NCBI GenBank assembly: GCA_934085635.1
Contig: CAKOHL010000045.1
Span: 1 to 9,402 of the forward strand
Length of the DNA: 9,402 nt
DNA from: an uncultured Bacilli bacterium
Lineage (GTDB): Bacteria; Bacillota_I; Bacilli_A; RF39; UBA660
Direction: 5' to 3'
Under the pieces are notes generated by a model. The model saw only the letters and a list, made by a program, of their open reading frames with translations, did no database searches and was not told where the DNA came from. The translations under genes were made by a program, and so were the position numbers. This document shows, in pieces, positions 1 through 6,902 of the stretch (its first letter is position 1; the number at the start of each line of letters is the position of its first letter).

Positions 1-922
1 CTAGAATTAAATCATCTAGTTCACTCATTGTCTTAACTCTAGCCCCACTACTAAATTTATGACCACCACCATTATACTTAGCAGCTATCTCATTTATAAC
101 AGGTCCTCTACTTCTTATATTTACTTTATATAAATCATTCTTAGCATCATATGTAACAAAAAGCCATACTACAAATTCATCTATATTAGAAAAGTCATTT
201 ACCATATTTGAAGCACTTGAAGCATCAGCATTAAATGAATTTACTATATCATTTTCAAGTATTATATAAGCAAATTTATTTTTAGTTACTTTCATATTAG
301 AAGCAATATAGCCCATAAGTCTAACCTCACTCATTGGTTTCATATATATAGAAGAATATATATCTTGTAAATTTAATTTATATTTTTTAACTAAGTTTCC
401 TACTTTAAAGAATATATTTTCATTTACTGGATTAAATAGAAATCTATTTGAATCACTTATAATACCAATCATTAAAGTTCTTGCAATACTTTCATTCATT
501 TTAAGCCTAGTATTATTTATTAAATCAAGAAGTATTTCACAAGTAGAGCAAGCTTTTTCATCTATATATTCTATTCCACCAAAGTTTTCTACAAATGGAT
601 GATGATCTATTTTAATAACGTGTTTAAATTTATCTACATTAAGACCATCTATTCTAGATTTATTAGGTATATCAAGAGTTATTACTAAAGCATTTTCATA
701 ATCATAATCCATAGATTTATCTATATGTCCAATATATTTAAATTTAGAAACAGACGCACCAAAAGCATATACTTTTTTATCTGGAAAAGTATATTTTATT
801 GAATCTCTAAGTGCAATTTGAGAACTTATAGCATCAGGATCTGGCCCGATATGTCTAACTATATATATTAAATCATATTTTTTAATTTCACTATATATTT
901 TTTTTAATAACTCTTTCTTCAT
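1..922 (-). CDS. nrnA: DHH-family oligoribonuclease / pAp phosphatase, C-terminus cut by window edge
   Basis: Encodes 307 residues with no stop before the window edge; family members are about 310-325 residues, so only a short tail is missing. Seen: motif I HIGPDPDAISS (residues 24-34), a second metal-ligand Asp in VITLD (D84), the signature DHH (106-108), an Asp in GIISDSNRF (D157), and the C-terminal DHHA1 motif GGGH (285-288) followed by SSGA. In NrnA proteins these bind two Mn2+ ions and hydrolyse 2- to 5-mer RNA and 3'-phosphoadenosine 5'-phosphate in the cytoplasm. It starts 15 bases after the ackA stop and has no promoter of its own that I can see, so it is probably co-transcribed with ackA. 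The chosen ATG has only a weak AAGAG-like ribosome binding site about 8 bases upstream. DHH phosphatases with other substrates are possible, but length and motif order fit NrnA best. Confidence 0.85.
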   Translation of the reverse strand, partial: MKKELLKKIYSEIKKYDLIYIVRHIGPDPDAISSQIALRDSIKYTFPDKKVYAFGASVSKFKYIGHIDKSMDYDYENALVITLDIPNKSRIDGLNVDKFKHVIKIDHHPFVENFGGIEYIDEKACSTCEILLDLINNTRLKMNESIARTLMIGIISDSNRFLFNPVNENIFFKVGNLVKKYKLNLQDIYSSIYMKPMSEVRLMGYIASNMKVTKNKFAYIILENDIVNSFNADASSASNMVNDFSNIDEFVVWLFVTYDAKNDLYKVNIRSRGPVINEIAAKYNGGGHKFSSGARVKTMSELDDLIL

Positions 923-937
923 ATCTTTATCTCTTTT

Positions 938-2116
938 CTATTTTACTAAATTATAAGTATCTCTTGCTATCATAACTTCTTCATCAGTTGGTACTATATA
1001 GCAAGGTATTTTACTACTTTCTTTAGTAATTAATGTAAATTTACCTCTTACATTATTTGCTTCTTCATCTAGTTCAATTCCTAGAAGTTTTAATTTTTCT
1101 ATTATTTGTTTTCTTGTAACTGGAGAGTTTTCTCCAATTCCACCAGCAAATGTTATAGCATCTACGTGGTCTAATCCTATCCATAGTTTAGCAATGTATC
1201 CTACTATTCTATTTACAAATAGTGTTTGCGCTAAAATGCATCTAGGATTACCATTTTCCATTCCTTCTTCTATATCTCTAGAGTCACTACTTACACCAGA
1301 TACACCAAGTAAACCACTTTCTTTATTTAATACATTTATTATTTCATCAAATGATAGACCAGTTTCTTTCATAAGATATTGAACCATAAGTGTATCAACG
1401 TCTCCACTTCTAGTACCCATAATTAAACCAGAGTTTGTTGAAAATCCTAAACTTGTATCAAATGCTTTACTATCCTTTATAGAAAACATACTACTACCAT
1501 TACCTAAATGGCAAGTTATTAAATTAACATTCTCTTTATTTAATTCTTTTTTCATAAATTCAGTTACATATTCGTGACTAATCCCGTGGAACCCGTATTT
1601 TCTAGCACCATATTTTTCAGTCCATTCATATGGAATAGCATACGTATAGTTTTCCATAGGCATACTTGCTGGGAAACCAGTATCAAATATAGCAACTTCT
1701 TTAGCATCAGGAATAAACTCTTTAAATGCTTCTATTCCCATTAGATTAGCTGGATTATGAAGTGGTGCTAAATGGAATAAATTTCTTATAGTGCTTATAA
1801 CTTCATCATTAATTAAAGTACTTTCTTTAAACTTATCTCCTCCGTGCACTACTCTATGTCCTACACCTTTAATCTCATCAAGACTATTAACTATCTTATA
1901 ATTAAGTAATTCTTCAGTTAATATTTTAACCGCTTCTTCGTGATTATTTAAAGTTACTTCTTTCTTTATTTTCTCTCCATTTAATTTAATTGTATATGAA
2001 CTATTATCTATACCTATTCTTTCAAATAGTCCACTTATTAAAACTTTTTCTTCAGGCATTTCATACATTTGAAATTTCAAACTACTACTTCCTGCATTTA
2101 CACTTAATATTTTCAT
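938..2116 (-). CDS. ackA: acetate kinase
   Basis: A 392-residue protein, close to the usual length of about 400. It interconverts acetate + ATP and acetyl phosphate + ADP in the cytoplasm, the substrate-level phosphorylation step of fermentation. Seen: N-terminal SVNAGSSSLKF (N7), GHRVVHGG with R88, FDTGFP with catalytic D145, GFHGISH with H177, HLGNGSS (203-209), GLIMGTRSGDVD with R236, FAGGIGENS (323-331) and TDEEVMIARDT near the C-terminus (metal-binding Glu about 379). The start is placed at the second in-frame ATG: an AAGGAG lies about 9 bases before it, whereas the earlier ATG (2134) precedes that site and falls at or before the predicted transcription start. It is followed 15 bases later by nrnA. 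No pta gene is in the window. All key catalytic residues are present. Confidence 0.97.
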   Translation of the reverse strand: MKILSVNAGSSSLKFQMYEMPEEKVLISGLFERIGIDNSSYTIKLNGEKIKKEVTLNNHEEAVKILTEELLNYKIVNSLDEIKGVGHRVVHGGDKFKESTLINDEVISTIRNLFHLAPLHNPANLMGIEAFKEFIPDAKEVAIFDTGFPASMPMENYTYAIPYEWTEKYGARKYGFHGISHEYVTEFMKKELNKENVNLITCHLGNGSSMFSIKDSKAFDTSLGFSTNSGLIMGTRSGDVDTLMVQYLMKETGLSFDEIINVLNKESGLLGVSGVSSDSRDIEEGMENGNPRCILAQTLFVNRIVGYIAKLWIGLDHVDAITFAGGIGENSPVTRKQIIEKLKLLGIELDEEANNVRGKFTLITKESSKIPCYIVPTDEEVMIARDTYNLVK

Positions 2117-2125
2117 ATATAAAAT

Positions 2126-2131
2126 CTCCTT
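2126..2131 (-). promoter_or_regulatory. ackA ribosome binding site that fixes its start
   Basis: On the minus strand AAGGAG lies 9 bases before the ATG at 2116. It lies inside the six extra codons that would be added by the ATG at 2134, so translation starts at MKILSVN. Confidence 0.75.
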
Positions 2132-2138
2132 CATACTG

Positions 2139-2147
2139 ATTATAACA
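2139..2147 (-). promoter_or_regulatory. extended -10 promoter of ackA-nrnA
   Basis: On the minus strand the sequence reads TGTTATAAT, a perfect TATAAT with an upstream TGn extension. No convincing TTGACA lies 16-18 bases upstream, which fits an extended -10 promoter. Transcription would begin near 2132, giving a leader of about 16 bases that contains the AAGGAG. Identified by pattern only. Confidence 0.55.
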
Positions 2148-2175
2148 AAAAAAAGATAGAAAACCTATCATTTTT
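2147..2175 (-). terminator. weak intrinsic terminator just upstream of the ackA promoter
   Basis: GATAG (2155-2159) and CTATC (2165-2169) form a 5-bp stem with a 5-base loop. Flanking A and T tracts can extend it by about five A-T pairs with one bulge. On the minus strand it is followed by eight T residues (2154-2147). It would stop readthrough from the spacer before the ackA promoter, whose -10 region begins directly after the T tract. The stem is AT-rich, so strength is uncertain. Confidence 0.45.
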
Positions 2176-2209
2176 ATTAAATTCCACACAAATTTTACTT
2201 ATTTACTAA

Positions 2210-2320
2210 CTAAAAACCATATCTAGTGGTTTTCTTCATATCTATTTTCTTTTCACTATCTTCATACCCAAAGTCAGATTTAATACATTCCTTATCTATA
2301 TTCATATACTTTTCACCCAT
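2210..2320 (-). CDS. 36-codon ORF of doubtful status in the ackA-rpe spacer
   Basis: Begins MGEKYMNIDKECIKSDFGYE and ends TTRYGF before TAG. An in-frame stop lies immediately before the ATG, so this is not the tail of a longer frame in the same phase. There is no good ribosome binding site. The composition is charged and soluble-looking, with no membrane segment or known motif. It lies next to the alternating repeats at 2375-2453, so it could be a remnant of the mobile element that left them, a small independent gene, or chance. I do not recognise it. Confidence 0.25.
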   Translation of the reverse strand: MGEKYMNIDKECIKSDFGYEDSEKKIDMKKTTRYGF

Positions 2321-2374
2321 TTAAGTGTATGAATATAAATTAAATTAATGCTTAATTTTAGTAAGTTAATTAAC

Positions 2375-2453
2375 CTCACTCCGAGTTTTAAGCGCGTTCA
2401 TTCCGAGATTTGGAAGCGCTCACTCCGAGTTTTAGGTAAACATATTCCGAGAT
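2375..2453 (-). repeat. alternating two-unit repeat array with 44-base period, probable insertion-sequence end remnant
   Basis: On the plus strand CTCACTCCGAGT occurs at 2375-2386 and 2419-2430. A related TTCATTCCGAGAT / CATATTCCGAGAT occurs at 2397-2409 and 2441-2453. Like units are exactly 44 bases apart and the two unit types alternate every 22 bases. Between them are GC-rich bits (AAGCGCG, GAAGCGC) unlike the AT-rich surroundings. Tandem alternating short repeats like this are typical of transposase-binding ends of multi-repeat insertion sequences (for example the IS21 family). No transposase gene is present, so I infer an abandoned end. The strand assignment is arbitrary. Confidence 0.55.
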
Positions 2454-2467
2454 TTATATTCTAAACC

Positions 2468-2501
2468 AAAATAAAAAGTCAAATTTTTGACTTTTTATTT
2501 T
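2468..2501 (-). terminator. strong bidirectional intrinsic terminator after rpe
   Basis: A perfect 16-bp inverted repeat: arms 2468-2483 (containing AAAAAGTCAAA) and 2486-2501 (containing TTTGACTTTTT), with a 2-base minimal loop. It has T-rich flanks on both strands. It lies about 100 bases after the rpe stop and is the natural end of the stp-prkC-rsgA-rpe transcript. Confidence 0.8.
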
Positions 2502-2600
2502 TTAGATAATTCTAACAATTCTTTTCTAGAAATATAAGCTCCACATCTAAATTAGAATCTGTCAAATAATAAGATATATTAATTTTTTTATTATTTATAG

Positions 2601-3236
2601 TTAATGTTTCATTAAAAATATTTTATTATTAACATCTCCACTTAGTAAATAACTTGAGCTCACCAAAATATCAACATTCTTTTCCTTTAATAAATCTATA
2701 TTAGTTTCATTTACTCCACCATCAACACTTATTAAAGTTTTATAGCCTTTTTCATCTATTTCTTTTTTTAATACATCAATTTTATATAGAACACTTTCCA
2801 TAAATTTCTGTCCACTTTTACCAGGCTCGACCGTCATTACAAGAACTATATCAATAAAAGGAAGTAAATCAAAAAGTACCTTTGGACTCGTTTCTGGATT
2901 AATAGCAACCCCAGCTTTAACACCATTATTTTTAATATGATTAATTACATCCATATGATTTTTAACTGCTTCATAATGGAATATAATATCATTCACATTA
3001 AGCATACATAGTTCATCTATATATTTATCTGGATTCTTAACCATTAAATGAATATCCATCATTTTAGATGAATAACTACTAAATTTTATCACGTCACCTA
3101 TAGTATAAGTTTTATTTAAAACAAACTTACCATCCATAATATCAACATGCAAATAGTCGGCATCAGATTTATCAAATATATTTATAGCCTCTTTTGGTTT
3201 TAATTTATCACTTAAAAAACTTCCACTTACTAACAT
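2601..3236 (-). CDS. rpe: ribulose-phosphate 3-epimerase (divergent)
   Basis: A 211-residue TIM-barrel protein, slightly short against the usual 215-220. It interconverts ribulose 5-phosphate and xylulose 5-phosphate in the pentose phosphate pathway. Seen: HVDIMDG (30-36) with metal ligands H30 and D32, DIHLMV with H63, AINPETSP (111-118), LVMTVEPGKSGQKF (132-145) and SVDGG with catalytic D172. Differences from the family consensus: the N-terminal segment reads VSGSFLS rather than LSAD-like, the loop usually written NPGFGGQ is EPGKSGQ, and the C-terminal phosphate loop reads SSSYLLSGD rather than GSAIF-like. The metal and catalytic residues are kept, so the epimerase activity is likely, but a related sugar-phosphate epimerase (for example allulose-6-phosphate type) is possible. 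The start lies 1 base after the rsgA stop, and its AAGGAG is formed by the last codons of rsgA. Confidence 0.82.
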   Translation of the reverse strand: MLVSGSFLSDKLKPKEAINIFDKSDADYLHVDIMDGKFVLNKTYTIGDVIKFSSYSSKMMDIHLMVKNPDKYIDELCMLNVNDIIFHYEAVKNHMDVINHIKNNGVKAGVAINPETSPKVLFDLLPFIDIVLVMTVEPGKSGQKFMESVLYKIDVLKKEIDEKGYKTLISVDGGVNETNIDLLKEKNVDILVSSSYLLSGDVNNKIFLMKH

Positions 3237-3237
3237 T

Positions 3238-4062
3238 TTATTTCTCCTTTATTAATTTTAAATAATTATCATATCTACTTTTTAATATTTTACCTTTGTT
3301 TACTCTTCCAATAACTGAGCAGTTTGCGTCTTTAGTATGGTTACAAGTATTATATTTACAGTTATAACCAAATTCAATAAATCCATCATTAATTTCTCTT
3401 GGACTCAAGTCAAGTTCTAGACTACTAAATCCAGGAGTATCAGCAATTAAACCACCTAGTATAGGCATTAAAGTAACAAGTCTAGTTGTGTGTTTTCCTC
3501 TTCCTAATGCTTCACTTACTTCTCCAGTTTTTAAATTTAAACTTTTATCTAGTTTATTTAAAAGAGTACTTTTACCTGCACCAGTTTGCCCCCCTAACGC
3601 ACAAGTAGAATTTTTAATCTCTTTCTTAATTTTCCTAACATCAGTATTTTTATATACTTTATATCCAATTTTTTTATAATATTTTAATGTATTCAATATT
3701 TCTTTTTTCTCTTTTTTTTCTAATAAATCTAATTTAGTAACTACTATTATTGGTTCAATATTATTATGTTCACTTAACACTATAAATTTATCAAGTAAAT
3801 ATGTACTAAAATCAGGTACTTTAGTACTAGCCACGATTATTAATTTATCAATATTAGAAATAAGAGGTCTTATAAGAGAATTCTTTCTATCTAAAACACT
3901 TTCTATAGTTTTACTATCCTTATTAAAGTTAACATTATCTCCAACAGTTAATTTTATATTCTTAAGTTTTCCTCTTACACTACAAGGAAAAACTTCTGTA
4001 CCCTCAAGTACAGAATATAAATCTTTATTTATACTTATTATTTTTCCTAAACTATTCTTCAT
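3238..4062 (-). CDS. rsgA: small ribosomal subunit biogenesis GTPase RsgA
   Basis: 274 residues. RsgA is a circularly permuted GTPase that binds the 30S subunit late in its maturation. Seen: an N-terminal OB-fold region (about 1-65), then the GTPase motifs in permuted order: G4 TKLD (109-112), G1 P-loop GQTGAGKST (158-166), G2 region RGKHTT (188-193) and G3 DTPG (208-211). A C-terminal zinc-binding segment follows with C235, C240, H242 and C248 (C-x4-C-x-H-x5-C). The G4 motif has Thr in place of the usual Asn, an accepted variant. The ATG overlaps the end of prkC by 11 bases and the nearest AGGA is about 14 bases away, so translation is probably coupled to prkC. Confidence 0.95.
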   Translation of the reverse strand: MKNSLGKIISINKDLYSVLEGTEVFPCSVRGKLKNIKLTVGDNVNFNKDSKTIESVLDRKNSLIRPLISNIDKLIIVASTKVPDFSTYLLDKFIVLSEHNNIEPIIVVTKLDLLEKKEKKEILNTLKYYKKIGYKVYKNTDVRKIKKEIKNSTCALGGQTGAGKSTLLNKLDKSLNLKTGEVSEALGRGKHTTRLVTLMPILGGLIADTPGFSSLELDLSPREINDGFIEFGYNCKYNTCNHTKDANCSVIGRVNKGKILKSRYDNYLKLIKEK

Positions 4063-5797
4063 TTGGTAATGTAATATCCTCGACTATATCAGGAGTTTTT
4101 GTAATTGTTATTGTAAGTGTTACTCCCGCTACAACTGGATCTCCTTGTTTTCTGCTTTGTCCTAATATAGTGTTTGGCGCTACTAATGAATTCTCTGTAT
4201 ATTTCTTTTCTAGTATTAAACCATATTTACTAGCATATTCTTCTACCTGCTCTACTGTATAGGTTGTAAAGTCTGGATATAACACTTCAACATCAGGTAT
4301 AAATAATGTTATAGTATCACCTTTTTTAACAACTTCTCCCTTAAGTGGTGTAGTATTAACAATAGTATTATCTTCAAAGTTATCTTCTTCTTTTACTTTT
4401 TGTTTTTCTATTATTACATTACATTCATACTCTTTACATTTTGTATCTAATATACCTTTAACTTCTAAATAATTCATTCCAGTATAATCATCAAGTATAA
4501 ATGAACTTTCTCCACTAGATACGTGAATACAAATATTTTTACCTTCTTTTACATAAGTACCAGCTTCAGGATCAGTCTTAACAACATACCCTTCTTCTAT
4601 ATCATCACTAGCAGTTAATTTATAGTCTTCTCCTTCAGAACATCTAATATTAAATCCTGCTTTTACTAATTTATTAGTTGCTTCTTTCTTACTTAACTTA
4701 CTAACATCTGGTACAGCTACAGTTTTACCTTTACTTAAATGTGGAAGTAAAAATACAATTGCCGCTGTTAAAACAATAAGTCCAGTAAATATACTAGCTA
4801 ATATAATTAATAATTTTTTTTCATCTTTAGTTTCATTATTTACAGTTTTTTTCATATTATCATTCACTTCTTTTTCTTGTTTTTTTATTACTTCTACTGC
4901 TTCACTTAAATTCTTAGTTTTCTCAAGTTCATTATCTTTATATGGATAAACATATTTAGGTTCATTAATTCTACTTTCATCCATAGCAGTTATTATATCT
5001 TGATGCATTTCTCTAGCATCTTTATATCTATTTTGTGGATTTTTAGCAGTTGCCTTTAATATTATGTTCTCAATACTTTGAGGTAATTCTGGCAAGATTT
5101 TCCTTATACTAGGAAGTGGCTCTTTTAAGTGTTTTAAGGCTATTTCAACAGCATTATCTCCTTTATATGGAACACTACCAGTAAGAAGTTCATACATAAG
5201 AATACCCATACTATATATATCACTTCTTATTGTACTACCTCTTCCTGCTGCTTGCTCTGGTGGAAGATAATGTACACTACCCATAACTGAATTAGTTTGA
5301 GTTAATTGTGTACTATTCAAAGCCATTGCTATACCAAAGTCTGTTATTTTTATCATACCATTATCAAGTATCATAATATTTTGAGGTTTAATATCCCTAT
5401 GAATAATATATGAATCATGGGCATGTGCCATTCCATCAGTAATCTGACTCATAATATCAATAACTTCAGTAATAGTAAGACTTCCTCTTCTCTTTAATAA
5501 TTGTTTAAGTGTTTTACCTTCAACATATTCCATAACTATATAATATTGTCCATCCTCTTGATCAAAATCATATATTTGCACTATGTTAGGATGATATAAA
5601 TTACTAGCACTTAATGCTTCTCTTTGAAAACGTCTTACAAATTTTTCATCGCTAGCTAGGTCTCCCCTTAATACTTTAACAGCAACATTTCTATTCAAAA
5701 TGGTATCATATGCTAAATAAACATTAGCCATTCCACCTTCTCCAAGTGTTCTAATTATAGAATATCTATCATTAATTTTTGTACCTTTGATTATCAC
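4052..5797 (-). CDS. prkC: PASTA-domain serine/threonine protein kinase
   Basis: A 581-residue membrane kinase. It phosphorylates cell-wall, division and translation targets and senses peptidoglycan fragments through its PASTA repeats. Seen: Gly loop GEGGMANVY (19-27), VAVK with K41, alpha-C Glu E60, HRDIKPQN (133-140, catalytic D135), DFG (153-155), an activation loop with several Thr residues, and LPPEQA in place of the common SPEQA. A charged linker follows (about 275-327), one transmembrane helix (about 328-353), then three extracellular PASTA repeats (about 358-428, 431-501 and 502-568). The start codon is GTG, supported by AAGGAG 7 bases upstream. It starts 2 bases after the stp stop and overlaps rsgA by 11 bases. 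Its partner phosphatase is the preceding gene. Confidence 0.96.
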   Translation of the reverse strand: MIIKGTKINDRYSIIRTLGEGGMANVYLAYDTILNRNVAVKVLRGDLASDEKFVRRFQREALSASNLYHPNIVQIYDFDQEDGQYYIVMEYVEGKTLKQLLKRRGSLTITEVIDIMSQITDGMAHAHDSYIIHRDIKPQNIMILDNGMIKITDFGIAMALNSTQLTQTNSVMGSVHYLPPEQAAGRGSTIRSDIYSMGILMYELLTGSVPYKGDNAVEIALKHLKEPLPSIRKILPELPQSIENIILKATAKNPQNRYKDAREMHQDIITAMDESRINEPKYVYPYKDNELEKTKNLSEAVEVIKKQEKEVNDNMKKTVNNETKDEKKLLIILASIFTGLIVLTAAIVFLLPHLSKGKTVAVPDVSKLSKKEATNKLVKAGFNIRCSEGEDYKLTASDDIEEGYVVKTDPEAGTYVKEGKNICIHVSSGESSFILDDYTGMNYLEVKGILDTKCKEYECNVIIEKQKVKEEDNFEDNTIVNTTPLKGEVVKKGDTITLFIPDVEVLYPDFTTYTVEQVEEYASKYGLILEKKYTENSLVAPNTILGQSRKQGDPVVAGVTLTITITKTPDIVEDITLPNEE

Positions 5798-5799
5798 AC

Positions 5800-6537
5800 T
5801 TATACTCCTTCCCTACTTAAAAAAGCAATTGAAACATTATCATTTCCACCCCTTAAATTACTCTTTAATATTAATTTATCTACTTTTTCATTTATATCTA
5901 ATTCTTCATCATTAAGCACTCTTTCTATTTGTTCTTTACTAACCATATTAGTAAGTCCATCACTACATAAGAAAATACCATCTACAGTAGTTTCTACATC
6001 AAATATGTCAGGTTCTACTTTTTCTGCAGCTCCTAGTGCTTTCATAAGAACATTCTTCTGAGGATGATTCTCTGCCTCTTCTTTTCTTAATTCTCCACTT
6101 TCTACTAATATATTAACTAAAGTATGATCCTTAGTAACTTTATAAAGTACTCCCTTTTTATATACAAATCCACTAGAATCACCAACATTAGCAAATATTA
6201 AATAATCTTTACTTAATATAGCACATACTAAAGTTGTACCTAATCCTACTGCATTTATATGTTCTTCTGCATATTTTATTATATTTGTATTAACTTCTTC
6301 AATTATTTCTTTGAGCCAAGTAATCGCGTCCATTTTATTTCCTAGAGAACTTAAACTTTGAAATCTACTTCCAATAGTTGTAACAGCCATCGAACTAGCA
6401 ACTTCTCCTGCTTTATGTCCACCCATTCCATCAGCAACCATTAAAAGGTAATCACCGCTTAAGTTTTTGACTATAGTTACTGAGTCTTCATTATGACTTC
6501 TAACTTTGCCAGGATCAGTTTGATAATGTGTCTGCAT
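5800..6537 (-). CDS. stp: PP2C-family serine/threonine phosphatase Stp (PrpC)
   Basis: A 245-residue cytoplasmic phosphatase of usual length that reverses phosphorylation by the adjacent PASTA kinase. Seen, with the metal-binding Asp residues: RSHNED (13-18, D18), VADGMGGH (34-41, D36), NVGDSSGFV (118-125), LCSDGL (190-195, D193) and GGNDN (230-234, D233). The usual GDSR is GDSS here, a small deviation outside the metal core. It is the first gene of the operon, with an extended -10 promoter about 40 bases upstream and a GAGAGGCG-type ribosome binding site 8 bases before the ATG. In many Bacillota rlmN lies directly upstream; here that place is taken by a truncated SEDS gene and a mobile element. 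Confidence 0.95.
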   Translation of the reverse strand: MQTHYQTDPGKVRSHNEDSVTIVKNLSGDYLLMVADGMGGHKAGEVASSMAVTTIGSRFQSLSSLGNKMDAITWLKEIIEEVNTNIIKYAEEHINAVGLGTTLVCAILSKDYLIFANVGDSSGFVYKKGVLYKVTKDHTLVNILVESGELRKEEAENHPQKNVLMKALGAAEKVEPDIFDVETTVDGIFLCSDGLTNMVSKEQIERVLNDEELDINEKVDKLILKSNLRGGNDNVSIAFLSREGV

Positions 6538-6577
6538 ATACTTCGCCTCTCTTTTCTACTTTTTCATATCTAGGTAA

Positions 6578-6586
6578 ATTATATCA
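6578..6586 (-). promoter_or_regulatory. extended -10 promoter of the stp-prkC-rsgA-rpe operon
   Basis: On the minus strand TGATATAAT gives a perfect TATAAT with a TGn extension and no good -35 at 16-18 bases, only a T-rich stretch. Expected transcription start is near 6571, leaving a leader of about 34 bases to the stp ATG. Pattern-based. Confidence 0.55.
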
Positions 6587-6641
6587 TAAAAACTTAAAGA
6601 AAAAAACTACTAGTGTAATTTAACTGTAAAGATTTAAAAAG

Positions 6642-6652
6642 TTCGGAGTGAG
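6642..6652 (+). repeat. isolated copy of the CGGAGTGAG repeat unit, inverted relative to the 2375-2453 array
   Basis: The plus strand reads TTCGGAGTGAG. Its last ten bases match the units at 2375-2386 and 2419-2430, which lie on the opposite strand. A GC-containing ten-base match in such AT-rich DNA is unlikely by chance. It lies between the stp promoter and the SEDS remnant and may be a trace of the same mobile element. Confidence 0.35.
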
Positions 6653-6671
6653 TTTACTACTTCATAATTTT

Positions 6672-6698
6672 AAAAAATATAGTATTATAATTAACTAT
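6672..6698 (-). terminator. possible weak terminator after the SEDS gene remnant
   Basis: ATAGT (6679-6683) and ACTAT (6694-6698) can pair around an AT-only loop, followed on the minus strand by A and six T residues (6677-6672). The 5-bp AT-rich stem makes this tentative. It sits about 20 bases after the SEDS stop and before the stp promoter. Confidence 0.3.
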
Positions 6699-6719
6699 TC
6701 TTCATTTTCTTTAAATATT

Positions 6720-6815
6720 TTATCTTTTTCTACTAACATTTAATATAATTCCAATAGATATCATACTGACTAAAAGAGATGAACCACCGTAACTAATAAA
6801 TGGAAGAGTTACTCC
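6720..6815 (-). pseudogene. ftsW: 3' fragment of an FtsW/RodA/SpoVE (SEDS) gene cut by a mobile element
   Basis: The last 31 codons read GVTLPFISYGGSSLLV and on to NVSRKR, then TAA. This is the SEDS signature (TGVxLPFISYGGSSLL) followed by the final transmembrane helix. SEDS proteins are membrane glycosyltransferases that polymerise peptidoglycan; this motif lies near the C-terminus of proteins of about 370-420 residues, so over 90 percent is absent. Reading upstream in frame gives TAG directly before GGA, then sequence of the repeat array at 6831-6899, so the break is at about 6816-6818. The rest may lie beyond the other end of the element. FtsW, RodA and SpoVE cannot be told apart from this fragment; the symbol is a best guess. 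Confidence 0.8.
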
Positions 6816-6830
6816 CTATGTCTTGCACTC

Positions 6831-6899
6831 GTAACTGTTTTTTGATAGGTAACACTTACAAAGTAACTGGAAATTAAGGGTAACACTTCCAAATAACTG
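6831..6899 (+). repeat. alternating repeats GTAACTG / GTAACACTTnCAAA at the element-SEDS junction
   Basis: GTAACTG occurs at 6831-6837 and 6863-6869, with ATAACTG at 6893-6899. GTAACACTTACAAA occurs at 6849-6862 and GTAACACTTCCAAA at 6880-6893. The two kinds alternate with a period of about 31 bases. All are direct, so they do not form a hairpin. They may be recombinase-binding sites in the attachment arm, or the terminal multiple repeats of an IS21-like insertion sequence. They lie between the recombinase stop (6903) and the SEDS break. Confidence 0.6.
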
Positions 6900-6902
6900 T
6901 TT

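Noticed and set aside
1194..1382. Plus-strand 62-codon open frame
   Set aside because: Lies wholly inside ackA on the opposite strand; no ribosome binding site or protein motif.
2117..2134. Longer ackA start at the upstream ATG (MKEILY extension)
   Set aside because: The ribosome binding site for the second ATG lies inside this extension, the family N-terminus begins MKxLxxNAGSSS, and the predicted transcription start excludes the first ATG.
2375..2453. CRISPR array
   Set aside because: Units are only 12-13 bases, alternate between two variants and are separated by about 9-10 bases; no cas genes.
3488..3679. Plus-strand 63-codon open frame
   Set aside because: Antisense to the P-loop region of rsgA, which is clearly the real gene.
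6600..6640. Terminator hairpin around the ACTAGT palindrome
   Set aside because: The stem is only a few base pairs and is not positioned against the T tract.
2375..6652. A composite transposon bounded by the inverted CGGAGTGAG units and carrying the stp-rpe operon
   Set aside because: The operon is conserved housekeeping, the 6642 copy is one short unit, and no transposase lies between them.
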